Shown piece after piece: positions 44,758 to 54,549 of a DNA stretch of 56,826 nt. Source of the stretch: Arthrobacter wenxiniae. GTDB taxonomy: Bacteria; Actinomycetota; Actinomycetes; Actinomycetales; Micrococcaceae. The notes under the pieces were generated by a model, which was not told the DNA's origin, searched no databases, and saw only the letters and a program-made list of their open reading frames with translations. A program made the position numbers and the translations under genes. The stretch spans positions 1-56,826 of the forward strand of contig NZ_JAAMFM010000029.1 of the NCBI RefSeq assembly GCF_013376105.1, in the 5' to 3' direction. The stretch's first letter is position 1, and each line of letters starts with the position of its first letter.

Positions 44758-46391
44758 GCGTCGCAGCCCCCCGCCTCCACGCAGCCGCGGCACGGCCCGC
44801 CGCGGGCACTCTGGCCGGCTTTGGCCTGTCCGTGCGGTTCATCCTGCGCCGAAACTGGCTGCGCCTGCTCATCTGGGCAGCCGTGCTGGCCATCATGATC
44901 CCGATCGTCTACACCTCCCAGCAGGAGGCCTTTCCCACCCAGGCGTCCCGGAACGCCTACGCCAACGTGGCCAACATGCCGGCCATTGCGGCCATGACGG
45001 GCCTGCCCTACGCGGCCGGCAGCCTGGGCGGCATCCTGGTCATCAAGATCTGGATGACCCTCGCCGTCGCCCTGGGCCTTGCCTCGGTCTTTCTGGTGAC
45101 CCGCAACGGCCGTGCCGACGAGGAGGCGGGCCGCACCGAACTGCTGCGCGGCTCCGCGCTGGGCCGGCACGCGTTCAGCCTGGCCAACTACGTGGTGGCG
45201 GGCGGCCTGAGCGTTGTGACGGGGCTGCTCATCTCGCTGCTCGCCTTGTCAGACGGGCTGCCCGCCGCCGGGTCGTGGGTGCTGGGCGGCTCGATCGCCG
45301 GCGTCGGGCTTGCGTTCGTGGGGATTGCCGCGCTGTGCGGGCAGGTGAGTTCCACGAGCCGCGGCGCCAATTCGCTGGGCGTGGCCGTGCTGGCCGTGTT
45401 CTACCTCATCCGGGCCATGGCGGACGTGAATGCCCATGACACCAACGTCACGGCCCTGAGCTGGCTCTCCCCGATCGGCTGGGGCCAGAACATGCGCTCC
45501 TACGCCCAGGACACCTGGTGGCCGTTCCTGGCCCTGCTTGCCCTGGCCGCCGCCGGCTCTGCCCTGGCCCTGCGCATAGAGACCCGCCGCGATCTGGGCC
45601 TGGGACTGCTGCCGGCACGCCGCGGGCCGGCGCGGGCCACCGCGTTCCTGTCCTCACCCCTCGGCCTGTCCCTGCGCCTGCAGCGTGCCACGCTCGTCTC
45701 GTGGCTGGCCGGGGCCGTCATCGCGGGGCTCTTCTTCGGCAGCGTGGCGAAGGCCATGACCACGGTCCTGGACCCGTCCAACACTTTCGCCAAGGCGTTT
45801 CTTGGCGGATCCCACGACATGCTCAACGGCATTCTGGGCACCTTCGTGCTCTTCAACGCCATGCTGGCCGGGGCGTTCGCGGTCCAGAGCCTTTCCGGCG
45901 CCCGCGCCGAGGAATCCGGCGGCAGGCTCGAGTCCCAGCTGGCCGGATCCCTGGCCCGGACCCGGTGGCTTGGCGCGCACGCAGCCGTGGCCGCGGTTGG
46001 TTCGGCCGTCATGCTGCTGCTGGGCGGCTGGCTCACCGGTGTCTCCTCCGACGGCGCCGCAACCGGTTCCGCCATGGCCTGGGCGTCGTTTGCCTACTGG
46101 CCGGCCGTCCTGCTGATGCTGGGCGTGCTGCTGTTCCTGCACGGCTACCTGCCGCGCCTTAGCGTGAGCCTGACGTGGGCGGTCTATGGCCTCTCCGTGG
46201 TGGTGGCCATGTTCGGGCCCCTGTTTTCCCTGTCCGAAAATGCCATCAAGGCCACGCCGTTCGGCGCCGTGCCCCGCATGCCGGCGGAGGACTTCGCCTT
46301 CCTGCCCCTGCTGGTGCTCACCGCCGTTGCCGTGGTCCTCGCCGCGTTCGGGATCCGGAGGTTCACCACCCGCGACATCGTGCCCGAATAG
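44754..46391 (+). CDS. ABC-2 exporter permease
   Basis: The 545-residue membrane protein has about 12 hydrophobic segments in two similar halves and resembles permeases annotated as exporters of polyketide antibiotics. It contains [20 protein letters not shown] and [20 protein letters not shown], a repeated RxEL/ERLG motif typical of that group. It is the last gene of the TetR-ATPase-permease operon. The substrate is unknown; efflux of an antibiotic is plausible. Confidence 0.9.
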   Translation: MSVAAPRLHAAAARPAAGTLAGFGLSVRFILRRNWLRLLIWAAVLAIMIPIVYTSQQEAFPTQASRNAYANVANMPAIAAMTGLPYAAGSLGGILVIKIWMTLAVALGLASVFLVTRNGRADEEAGRTELLRGSALGRHAFSLANYVVAGGLSVVTGLLISLLALSDGLPAAGSWVLGGSIAGVGLAFVGIAALCGQVSSTSRGANSLGVAVLAVFYLIRAMADVNAHDTNVTALSWLSPIGWGQNMRSYAQDTWWPFLALLALAAAGSALALRIETRRDLGLGLLPARRGPARATAFLSSPLGLSLRLQRATLVSWLAGAVIAGLFFGSVAKAMTTVLDPSNTFAKAFLGGSHDMLNGILGTFVLFNAMLAGAFAVQSLSGARAEESGGRLESQLAGSLARTRWLGAHAAVAAVGSAVMLLLGGWLTGVSSDGAATGSAMAWASFAYWPAVLLMLGVLLFLHGYLPRLSVSLTWAVYGLSVVVAMFGPLFSLSENAIKATPFGAVPRMPAEDFAFLPLLVLTAVAVVLAAFGIRRFTTRDIVPE

Positions 46392-47099
46392 GGGCCCCGG
46401 ACGCCGTTCCCGCAGGCCGCCGCCGGGGCCGTCGGCCGGCGGGGCCGGCGGCGTGCCGGACAGGCGGCGTGCTGGACAGGCGGCGTCGAACCACTGGGAA
46501 CGGCAGACGACGGCACGCTGCACGGCTCCAACGCTGCTTCCACAGCGCAGCAGGCTTCGCACCATGGCAAACATCCTGCCGGTCAATGCGGTTGTCAGCA
46601 GGTTTGCGCCAACTTCTGCCTCGGGGATTCTGACGCGCCCCATGCCGGCCAACAGGCAGCCGGGTCATTTTCGACTGGGGACGGCATTGCCCTACCAGAT
46701 GATCTCCCCGCGATGCACCCTGACGGGAGGGCTTTTCCGACGACGACGTGACGTAGCTCCGCAGAACCCGGTTCCGGGTCTGCGGCCCGGAGCCCAGCTT
46801 GCTTGCGCAATCCAGGACGCCAATGGTCATCCATCAGGTAATGGCTGCCCGCCTGCGATGTCCCGGTTCGGGGTTCGGATTGCGTTGGCCCAGATTCCCG
46901 CCAACGTGGCCTTCAGGCGCCCACCCAGTCCGATCCCGACTTGGCGCCGAACTTCCGGCTCCCACCATCCTGCCGACCTCGGCCGCATTTACTGTCTCCA
47001 GGACCGTCGTGGCCACAGATGTGACCCGGCTCCAAGGACGGGCATAGCCTGAAGGTGTCCGGTGCACCGGCAGCGGACGGGCGTGAGAAAGGATTTTCC
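46392..47099. other. 708-bp region with no recognised gene
   Basis: No ORF in this stretch has a plausible start site or domain; long frames are Arg/Pro/Gly-rich. A bulged hairpin (about 46760-46784, CGCAGAACCCGG pairing with CCGGGTCTGCG) may end the ABC exporter transcript or a decayed gene. The region upstream of 47100 should contain the promoter of the hemerythrin-like gene. Confidence 0.4.
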
Positions 47100-47570
47100 A
47101 TGGACGTGAACACCCTGGGCGGAGCCCTGGAGCGTGAGCACCGGCAGATCGACGGCGGGATTGAGGCCTACCTGAACAGCCTGGACGGGCCGGCGGACCC
47201 CGCGCCGCTGCTGGCGGCGCTCACCGGCCTGCGCCGCCACATCTATCTGGAGGAGCAGTTCCTGTTCCCGCCGCTGAAGGCGGCCGGGCTGATGGGCCCC
47301 ATCTTTGTCATGCTGCGCGAGCACGGCCAGCTGTGGACATCCATGGACGCCGTGGAGCAGTTGCTGGCGGACGGCGCGGATCCGGACGCCCGGCGCGATG
47401 CCTGCACCGCGCTGCTGTCCCTGCTGGATGCCCACAATTCCAAGGAGGAACCCATCATCTACACGCAGGCCGACGCCATTTTGTCCGCAGAGGCGGGCAG
47501 CGCGCTGCAGGAATTCCTTGCCGGGGGCACGACGCCGGACGGCTGGGTGTGCAGCGGCGCCTCCCGTTAG
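47100..47570 (+). CDS. Hemerythrin HHE-domain protein
   Basis: The 156-residue helical protein has the HHE ligands: LEREHRQID (H near residue 14), LRRHIYLEEQFLFPPL, LREHGQLW and LDAHNSKEEPIIY, suggesting a di-iron site of the type used in oxygen, NO or iron sensing and repair. AAAGGA lies 7 bases before the ATG at 47100. It stands alone. Confidence 0.85.
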   Translation: MDVNTLGGALEREHRQIDGGIEAYLNSLDGPADPAPLLAALTGLRRHIYLEEQFLFPPLKAAGLMGPIFVMLREHGQLWTSMDAVEQLLADGADPDARRDACTALLSLLDAHNSKEEPIIYTQADAILSAEAGSALQEFLAGGTTPDGWVCSGASR

Positions 47571-47641
47571 CGCCGGCCCGCCACATTCGAGATGACGATC
47601 CCGCCGGGGCGCGGCACCGGACGGCCGACACCACGCGCCCA

Positions 47642-47701
47642 GGATGCCGAAACGGACTTTTGAGGCCGATATATCGGCCTCAAAAGTCCGTTTCGGCATC
47701 C
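47642..47701. repeat. Perfect 60-bp palindrome without loop
   Basis: Bases 47642-47671 are the exact reverse complement of 47672-47701, a palindrome with no unpaired centre. It lies between the hemerythrin-like and dienelactone hydrolase genes, both rightward. The arm contains GCCGAAACGGACTTTTGAGG; the central eight bases are GATATATC. No T run follows, so it is not a standard terminator. A diverged single arm lies at 7432-7461, so it may belong to a dispersed repeat family. Confidence 0.9.
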
Positions 47702-47841
47702 GCTGACGATGGCCCCCACGCCTTGCGCGTCTCTTGGCGGCCGATCACACCGCCGGCACGGGGCCGGTTCCCGGGCCGGGACAGCAAGAATTCACGGCCC
47801 GGCCCCTGCCGCCGGCCAGCGCCCTGTGCCATGGTTGAGGC

Positions 47842-48582
47842 ATGGGAACAATGCTTGAATTTTCCGCTGCGGGGCAGGACTTTGGCGCCTACCGGGCGGA
47901 GGCAGTTGGCCGGGTCCGTGGTGCCGTGGTGGTGATCCACGAGATCTGGGGGCTGGCAGACCACATCAAGGACGTGGCGGACCGGTTCGCGTCCTCCGGG
48001 TATCTGGCCGTGGCACCGGACCTGATGGGCCTGGCGGGGTTGGATGCCACCCTGCTGGCGGAACTTGGGGCCGGCGCCGGGGACCCCGCCAGACGCGCGG
48101 AAATCCAGCCCAGGATCAGGGCGGCCACCGAACCCATGCGTGCGCCGGGCCGCGCCGGGAAGATCCAGGCCGGCGTCGCGGCGGTGTTCAACTATTTGGA
48201 AGCGACTGCCGAGGGTGCCGGGCGGACCGGCGTCGCCGGTTTCTGCTTTGGCGGCAGCTACGCCTTTGCCTTGGCTGTGGCCGAACCGCGGGTGGCCGCG
48301 GCTGTTTCGTTCTACGGCCACGCCAACTACTCTGTGGAGGAGCTGGCCGGGATTGCGTGCCCGGTGCTGGCGTTCTACGGCGAGGAGGACAAGGCGCTCA
48401 CGGACGGGCTCCCCGACTTGATCGAGCGCATGCGCCTGGCCGGCGCAGACTTCAAGTACACCGTTTTCTCCGGCGCGGGGCATGCCTTCTTCAATGACAC
48501 CAACCCGGTGACCTACCGCCCGGAGGCCGCCACGATTGCGTGGACGGAAACCCTGGGGTTCCTGGGCCACGCCCTGGGTTGA
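47842..48582 (+). CDS. Dienelactone hydrolase family protein
   Basis: The 246-residue alpha/beta hydrolase has the nucleophile Cys in GFCFGGSYAFA, the Asp in FYGEEDKALTDGLP and the His in GAGHAFFND, matching the DLH Cys-Asp-His triad. VVIHEIWGLADHIKDVADR follows the N-terminal strand. It may act on dienelactones or other lactone substrates; no aromatic pathway is adjacent. Confidence 0.9.
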   Translation: MGTMLEFSAAGQDFGAYRAEAVGRVRGAVVVIHEIWGLADHIKDVADRFASSGYLAVAPDLMGLAGLDATLLAELGAGAGDPARRAEIQPRIRAATEPMRAPGRAGKIQAGVAAVFNYLEATAEGAGRTGVAGFCFGGSYAFALAVAEPRVAAAVSFYGHANYSVEELAGIACPVLAFYGEEDKALTDGLPDLIERMRLAGADFKYTVFSGAGHAFFNDTNPVTYRPEAATIAWTETLGFLGHALG

Positions 48583-48664
48583 TGGGGAATCGAAAAGTCA
48601 GGCGATGAACCATGTCTACAGACGGGATTCAAGGCCTCGGGCTTCGCCCGGTAGCGTTAAGCCC

Positions 48665-51600
48665 ATGGATCTCTCCCTCGTCCCCTACGTGGACAATGCG
48701 GACATCAAAAACCTTGTTGGCGAAGCGTCGCTTACCCGTGCGCGCGCATATGCGAGCAACGGGCGTGTCCGCGGCGTCAGCTGGGTTGAAGACAAGCTGA
48801 TGCTGCAGGGACGCGTCACAGGCAGCCGGGCAGGCGACTACCGTGCTGGCGTCACCTTCGACGAGGAGCCGACCAGGATGAGGCTGGTCCGGGGTGTGTG
48901 CACGTGCCCGCTCCGTTCCAACTGCAAGCATGTTGCCGCCCTCATCCTGACAACCAACCGCCTGCTTGAGCAGGACGTCCCGCCGGTTCCGGCGAAGTCG
49001 CCGGTTCCGCGCGCCGCGGGCCAAGCAGCCGCGGGCAAGCCCGCACCCGTGAAAGTTCCCCAGCAGTCCGAGCCGCCCCGGCCCGCACCCTGGGAGAAGA
49101 GCCTCGCATCCGTACTGCGCGCCTCCCCGCCACATCAGCAGCTCGATACCTTCGGCGGCCAGCGAACCACCCGCCCCTTCGGCGCGCGCGCCCCCATGGC
49201 ACTGCAATTCGAGCTCATCGAAACACAGGCGCCAACGTTTGCCAACGCGGCGGCGCACGCTTCCGGCCGTCCACCAGCATCCAAGCCGCTCGTCCAGCTT
49301 GGTGTCCGGCCCGTTTCACTGAGCCCTGCGGGCAAGTGGGTCGCCAGCGTGGTTAGCTGGGACCGCCTCCAACACAGCTACTACACGATCAGCTTGAACC
49401 AGTCCCATGTGGAGTGGTTCAACGTTCTTCACGCCCTGGGTAAGCCGGCACAGTCACCGTACACCACGGGCAAACATATCTACCTGGACAAGGTCAACTC
49501 GCCGTTGTTGTGGCAGCTGCTCGACCAGGCGTCGCAGGCTGGCATTGCCTTCGTCACGGACCGCTTGTCGACCACCGTAAGCCTGCATGGGGAAGCAAGC
49601 GCCGCCCTGGATGTGCTCTCCGTGGACGGCGGCGGACTCAGGCTCTCCCCGCTCGTCGAAGTCGACGGCCAGCTGATGGATCCGGAGTCCGTCGGCACGC
49701 TGGGAACGCCGGTCCATGGCCTTTTCTACTGGGATGAAGCGCCGCCTAGGATCAAGAAATCCGGCAGGGCACCCGCATCCGGCGCCCGCAACATCCACCT
49801 GGCGCCGGCCACCGAACCCGTCAGCGAGGCGCTGCGGGCGCTGTTGGACGCCCGCACGCCCGTCGACATCCCCGCAGCGGGCCGGGACCATTTCATGAAT
49901 GCGTACTATCCGCTCCTGCGTCAGGGAATGAAGCTTGGTTCCAGCGACGGTTCGGCCGCGCTCCCGCAGATCCAGGATCCCGAGCTGGTGGTGACGGCCG
50001 TGCACGTCGCCCCGGCTCCGGCCGCCCGGCCAGCCCGCCGCTCCTCCAGGAAGGCCGGGGCGGCGGATGCCCAGCGTCCCACGGGTCCCGCCCTGGAACT
50101 GCACTGGCATTGGGAGTACACACTCGCAGGCATGGCCAGCCGGCGCCCCATGGTCAGCGACGGGTCCGGCTACCGGGATGAGCGCTTTGAGACGCAGCTG
50201 CTGCAGACGGTGGCGGATGTCTTGGCACCCTTCCCCGGTGCCGTGAGCGAGCCATTTCCACACGCCCCCAGCATGTACCCTGGCAGCAACGAACCGGTGT
50301 GCCTGAAGGATGTTGTCGCCGCCCGCTTCACCAACGAGGCCCTGCCCGCGCTCGCCGCCCTCGAACAGGTTCGCGTGGAAACGAAGGGCGAGGCTCCCGA
50401 CTACACCGAGCTGACCGGAACCCCGCAGATCGGCATCAGCACCCACGGCACGGACGACGGCGACTGGTTTGACTTGGCTGTCACCGTCACCCTTGACGGC
50501 ACTGACATTCCGTTTGGCGAACTCTTCCTGGCCCTGGCCTCGGACGGGGAACACCTGATGCTGCCCAACGGGCACTACTTTGCGCTGGACCAGCCCGAGT
50601 TCGCCCAGCTGCGCAAGCTGATTGAAGAGGCCCGGAGCCTGCAGGAACCGAATGAATCCCTGAAGATCAGCCGGTACCAGGCCGGACTGTGGGAGGAGCT
50701 CAAGGAGCTCGCCACCTCGGCCGAACAGGCCGAAGCCTGGCACAAGTCCGTCACCGGGCTGCTTGATTTGCATGAGGTCTCCCCCGTTCCCGTGCCCGAA
50801 AGTTTGCAGGCGTCGCTGCGCCCCTACCAGCAGGAGGGGTTCAACTGGCTGGTCTTCCTGCTGGAAAACAGGCTGGGCGGGGTGCTGGCCGACGACATGG
50901 GGCTGGGCAAAACGCTGCAAACCCTGGCCCTGATCAGCCACGCGAAATCCGCGGCAGGGTCGGGCGAGGCAGGGTCGGGCGAGGCAGGGTCGGGCGACGC
51001 TGCGCCGCAGCCCGCCACGCCGGACAGTGCGGCCGTGCCGGGAAAGTCATCCCTGCCCTTCCTGGTGGTGGCCCCCACCTCGGTGGTGCCCAACTGGGCC
51101 GCCGAATCCCGTCGGTTTGCCCCAAATCTAAGCACCACCGCTGTCACCGACACCCTTCGTAAGAGCGGAGGCGACGCTGCCACCCTGGTGGCAGGGGCCG
51201 ACGTCGTGGTCACCTCCTACACCCTGTTCCGGCTTGACTATGACGCCTACGCGAGCCAGGAATGGGCCGGGCTGATCCTGGATGAGGCGCAGTTCGTGAA
51301 GAACCACCTCACCAAGGCCAGCCAATTGGCACGGACCTTCCCGGCCCCGTTCAAGCTGGCCATCACGGGCACGCCCATGGAGAACAACCTGATGGAGCTG
51401 TGGGCGCTGTTTGCCGTCACCGCGCCGGGGCTCTTCCCGTCGTCGTCGAAATTCACTGACTACTACCGCACACCGGTGGAGAAGGACGGGGACGCCGGGA
51501 AGCTCAAGCAGCTCCGGCGCAGGATCCGTCCTTTGATCATGCGCCGCACCAAGGACGCGGTGGCCAAGGAGCTGCCGCCCAAGCAGGAGCAGGTCCTGGA

Positions 51601-52291
51601 GTTGGAGCTGGCGCCGCGGCACCGGACCATTTATCAGCGTCACCTGCAGCGCGAGCGCCAAAAGGTGCTGGGGCTGCTGGGCGACATGGACAGGAACCGG
51701 TTTGCCATCTTCAAGTCGCTGACCACGTTGCGCATGCTGAGCCTGGACGCGTCGCTGGTGGATCCGAAGTATGCCAGCGCCCCGTCCAGCAAGCTTGATG
51801 TGCTCTTTGAGCAGTTGGAAGACGTGGTGGCGGAGGGGCACCGGGCGCTGATCTTCAGCCAGTTCACCAGTTTCCTGGGCAAGGCCCGGGAGCGCCTGGA
51901 CGCGGCCGGCATTGAGTACGTGTACCTGGACGGCAAGACCCGCAAGCGCGGCGAGGTCATCGACAAGTTCAAGTCCGGCACCGCGCCGGTGTTCCTGATC
52001 AGCCTGAAGTCGGGCGGGTTCGGGCTGAACCTGACCGAGGCCGACTACTGCTTCCTGCTGGACCCCTGGTGGAACCCCGCCACCGAGAACCAGGCCGTGG
52101 ACCGCACGCACCGGATCGGGCAGACCAAGAACGTGATGGTGTACCGACTGGTCGCCAAGGACACCATCGAGGAAAAGGTCATGGCGCTGAAGGAGAAGAA
52201 GGCGAAGCTGTTCACCTCGGTGATGGACGACGACGCCATGTTCTCCGCCGCGATCACCGCCGACGACGTCCGGGGCCTGTTCGATGCGTGA
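48665..52291 (+). CDS. SWIM zinc finger SNF2-family helicase
   Basis: The 1208-residue ATPase has a SWIM zinc-finger (CTCPLRSNCKH at about residues 78-88), a long middle region and a C-terminal SNF2 ATPase: Walker A DDMGLGKTLQT (about 742-752), LILDEAQFVKN (DEAQ box, about 869), ITGTPMENNLMELW, and the helicase C domain with LIFSQFTSFLGKARERL and DPWWNPATENQAVDRTHRIGQ. A 15-bp DNA repeat encodes AGSGE three times (about 50953-50998) in the linker after motif I. Such bacterial SNF2 proteins remodel DNA-protein complexes. The ATG at 48665 was chosen because the earlier frame lies in the preceding gene. Confidence 0.93.
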   Translation: MDLSLVPYVDNADIKNLVGEASLTRARAYASNGRVRGVSWVEDKLMLQGRVTGSRAGDYRAGVTFDEEPTRMRLVRGVCTCPLRSNCKHVAALILTTNRLLEQDVPPVPAKSPVPRAAGQAAAGKPAPVKVPQQSEPPRPAPWEKSLASVLRASPPHQQLDTFGGQRTTRPFGARAPMALQFELIETQAPTFANAAAHASGRPPASKPLVQLGVRPVSLSPAGKWVASVVSWDRLQHSYYTISLNQSHVEWFNVLHALGKPAQSPYTTGKHIYLDKVNSPLLWQLLDQASQAGIAFVTDRLSTTVSLHGEASAALDVLSVDGGGLRLSPLVEVDGQLMDPESVGTLGTPVHGLFYWDEAPPRIKKSGRAPASGARNIHLAPATEPVSEALRALLDARTPVDIPAAGRDHFMNAYYPLLRQGMKLGSSDGSAALPQIQDPELVVTAVHVAPAPAARPARRSSRKAGAADAQRPTGPALELHWHWEYTLAGMASRRPMVSDGSGYRDERFETQLLQTVADVLAPFPGAVSEPFPHAPSMYPGSNEPVCLKDVVAARFTNEALPALAALEQVRVETKGEAPDYTELTGTPQIGISTHGTDDGDWFDLAVTVTLDGTDIPFGELFLALASDGEHLMLPNGHYFALDQPEFAQLRKLIEEARSLQEPNESLKISRYQAGLWEELKELATSAEQAEAWHKSVTGLLDLHEVSPVPVPESLQASLRPYQQEGFNWLVFLLENRLGGVLADDMGLGKTLQTLALISHAKSAAGSGEAGSGEAGSGDAAPQPATPDSAAVPGKSSLPFLVVAPTSVVPNWAAESRRFAPNLSTTAVTDTLRKSGGDAATLVAGADVVVTSYTLFRLDYDAYASQEWAGLILDEAQFVKNHLTKASQLARTFPAPFKLAITGTPMENNLMELWALFAVTAPGLFPSSSKFTDYYRTPVEKDGDAGKLKQLRRRIRPLIMRRTKDAVAKELPPKQEQVLELELAPRHRTIYQRHLQRERQKVLGLLGDMDRNRFAIFKSLTTLRMLSLDASLVDPKYASAPSSKLDVLFEQLEDVVAEGHRALIFSQFTSFLGKARERLDAAGIEYVYLDGKTRKRGEVIDKFKSGTAPVFLISLKSGGFGLNLTEADYCFLLDPWWNPATENQAVDRTHRIGQTKNVMVYRLVAKDTIEEKVMALKEKKAKLFTSVMDDDAMFSAAITADDVRGLFDA

Positions 52292-52724
52292 GCGTGCCTG
52301 CGCTGTTCAGCTGCAAGGCAGTGAGTCAAGGCTGTTGAAGGTGTAGGTTGCATGCCGGACGGTCGAGCCGAACCTGCCTACTTTCTCCGCGGAGAAGCAC
52401 ATCCGGGTGACCACATGGCACCGCCCGTCCGCACGCTTCTCCTTCCCGCCACGGCAGTTCTGTTGGCCGCCGTGGGCACTTCGATCGGCGTGAGCGTCGT
52501 TGTCATGCCGCTCCCCCCGCGGTCGTCGAAGGTGGCGACGAGGCACTGGGGCGCGGGCCTCAAGCCGACGTCCTGCGCCGGATACTGGGCCCGTCGCACA
52601 CTCTAACCGCCTGATGTGACCGCGCACGTCTGCGCCAGTTCAACGACAGCGACCGTCGTGTGTCCGACCCCCCAGAGAAACGCGTCATGTCTCCGGCAGC
52701 TCAACACCGCCGCCAACCCGGGGT
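52292..52724. other. Intergenic region, probable psu promoter
   Basis: About 430 bp after the helicase. A rightward frame at 52352-52606 contains a hydrophobic stretch but no ribosome binding site. Close to 52725 the sequence TTGACA appears, followed by AT-rich DNA to about 52764, which may hold the psu operon promoter. Spacing to a clear -10 is not canonical. Confidence 0.4.
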
Positions 52725-53609
52725 TTGACACACACCCTCAGTCATAGTCTTTTACTATGTAAATTGTCATTTGAGTCCACCATCTTCACCCACGGCCTCC
52801 CCCGTCCGCGCAACCTTGAAGTTGCCCTCGAAGCAGAGGCAAGCCTGCGCGCCGCCGGCGTCACCCCGGCCACCATCGGTGTGTACAACGGCGTCCCAAC
52901 GGTTGGCCTGACCACCGAGCAGATCACCGAGCTGTCCCAGGTGGACAACATGGACAAGGTCAGCCTCCGCGACCTGCCCGTCGTCGCCGCCCTGGGCGTC
53001 CACGGGGGCACCACCGTTGCGGCCACAGCGTTCCTGGCACACCACGCCGGCGTCAAGGTCTTCTCCACCGGCGGCCTCGGCGGCGTGCACCACGGCGCCA
53101 GCGAAACCTTCGATGAGTCCGCAGACATGACCACCCTGGCCCAGGTGCCGATCGTGGTCATCAGCGCCGGCGTGAAGTCCATCCTCGACGTTGCCGCCAC
53201 CCTGGAGCGCTTCGAAACCCTCAACATCCCGGTCATCGGCTACGGCACCACCAAGTACCCGGGCTTCTACGTTTCCGATTCCGGCTTCAAGGTCAACTAC
53301 GCCGTAAAGAACACGGACGAGGCAGCCAAGGTCATCAACGCCCGCGACGACCTCGGCCTGCCGCAGTCGGTCCTGTTGGCCAACCCGGTTGCCGAAGACA
53401 AGCAGCTCCCCCCGGAAGAGCTTGAGGACATCCTGGCCCGCGCCTGGGGCGAAGCCGAAGCCCAGGGCATCAGCGGCAACGCCAGCACCCCGTTCCTGCT
53501 TGACTTCATCCAGCGCGACACCAAGGGCCGCAGCCTGAAAGTCAACATCGACGTCTACCGCAGCAACGTGGCCCTCGGCGGCCAGCTCGCCACGTCACTG
53601 ACCAAGTAA
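52725..53609 (+). CDS. psuG: Pseudouridine-5-phosphate glycosidase with unclear N-terminus
   Basis: PsuG splits pseudouridine 5-phosphate into uracil and ribose 5-phosphate. The core is intact: FESTIFTHGLPRPRNLEVAL with the catalytic Glu, VSLRDLPVVAALGVHGGTTV with a conserved Lys-like region, VFSTGGLGGVHHGA and ISAGVKSILDVAATLE with the second Lys, then GYGTTKYPGFYVSDSG. Known homologues have about 30 residues before ESTI; here at most 14 precede FESTI and the longest frame starts with TTG inside a TTGACA. A TTG at 52764 would start just before it. The enzyme may be N-terminally shortened or the true start is unclear. Confidence 0.82.
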   Translation: MTHTLSHSLLLCKLSFESTIFTHGLPRPRNLEVALEAEASLRAAGVTPATIGVYNGVPTVGLTTEQITELSQVDNMDKVSLRDLPVVAALGVHGGTTVAATAFLAHHAGVKVFSTGGLGGVHHGASETFDESADMTTLAQVPIVVISAGVKSILDVAATLERFETLNIPVIGYGTTKYPGFYVSDSGFKVNYAVKNTDEAAKVINARDDLGLPQSVLLANPVAEDKQLPPEELEDILARAWGEAEAQGISGNASTPFLLDFIQRDTKGRSLKVNIDVYRSNVALGGQLATSLTK

Positions 53610-53623
53610 GGGCCTGAAGAATC

Positions 53624-54499
53624 GTGTTGGGAATCATTGGAGATCTCGTTGAAGACGTCATCGTGTGGCTTGCCGAGCCGATGCGGCACGGCACGGACAC
53701 CGATGTGGAGATTTTCCACACCCGGGGCGGCAGCGCGGCAAATGTTGCCAGCTTCGCCGGCCGCCTCGGGCCCACGCGATTCATGGGCTGCGTCGGGGAA
53801 GACTCCCTGGGCGACACCCTGGTGAGGAACCTCGAGGCGGAGGGCATCGACGTCGTTGTCCAACGCCGCGGAACCACCGGTTCCATCGTCATCCTGATCG
53901 ACCAGGACGGCGAGCGCACCATGCTCCCCTGCCGCGGGGCCGCAAAACTGTTCCAGGACGTGCCCGATGAGTGGCTCGACGGCCTTGAGCTGCTGCACGT
54001 CCCCGGCTACACCTTCGACGGCGACCCCGTCGGGGACGCTGTCACGGACCTGATCCGCCGGGCCCGCCGGCGGGGCATCCTGGTCTCCATCGATGCCTCC
54101 TCCACCGGCATGCTGGCCCACTACGGGGTGGAAAAGTTCTTGGATTTGATGACGGAACTGCGCCCCGACTTCATCATCGGCAACAAAAGCGAGTCCGAGT
54201 TCCTGGGGCTTGCCATTGACGGCGAGCCCGGGCCGAACTTTGCCCGGCTGCCGGGCACCATCATCGTCACCAAGGCCGGCGCAGACCCGACGGTCGTCCT
54301 TTACGGCGCGGAAGCAAAACTCTCCGTGCCGGTCCCGCCCGTATCCGAGGTGCGCGACCTCACCGGCGCGGGCGACGCCTTCGCCGCCGGTTTCCTTTCA
54401 ACGTATCTCGCCACCCGGGATTTGACGGACGCCTGCGTTGGGGGACACTCCTCCGCGGCACGCGTCCTCGGCTCCCCCGGCGCATCCATGGCCGACTGA
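53624..54499 (+). CDS. PfkB-family kinase, probable pseudouridine kinase
   Basis: The 291-residue kinase has the PfkB signature 1 region GGSAANVASFAGRLG and signature 2 DLTGAGDAFAAGFLSTYL with the catalytic Asp. Located 14 bp after psuG on the same strand, it probably phosphorylates pseudouridine (PsuK role) for PsuG to split. The assignment is from context. The start is GTG at 53624. Confidence 0.82.
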   Translation: MLGIIGDLVEDVIVWLAEPMRHGTDTDVEIFHTRGGSAANVASFAGRLGPTRFMGCVGEDSLGDTLVRNLEAEGIDVVVQRRGTTGSIVILIDQDGERTMLPCRGAAKLFQDVPDEWLDGLELLHVPGYTFDGDPVGDAVTDLIRRARRRGILVSIDASSTGMLAHYGVEKFLDLMTELRPDFIIGNKSESEFLGLAIDGEPGPNFARLPGTIIVTKAGADPTVVLYGAEAKLSVPVPPVSEVRDLTGAGDAFAAGFLSTYLATRDLTDACVGGHSSAARVLGSPGASMAD

Positions 54500-54549
54500 C
54501 GTCCCTCCATCCATTCTTCGTGGAGTTTCCACCTTAGTAAAGGGTTCCA

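Noticed and set aside
46760-46784. tRNA-like fold
   Set aside because: Only one bulged hairpin is present; no acceptor, D or anticodon arm can be drawn.
47642-47701. Intrinsic terminator
   Set aside because: The perfect palindrome has no loop and no T run after either arm; its length far exceeds a usual terminator stem.
49454-50941. 495-codon leftward open frame inside the SNF2 helicase
   Set aside because: Antisense of a long conserved protein with domains on the other strand; no start site or family.
52352-52606. 84-codon rightward ORF after the helicase
   Set aside because: Short hydrophobic stretch but no ribosome binding site, no family and a poor reading-frame composition.
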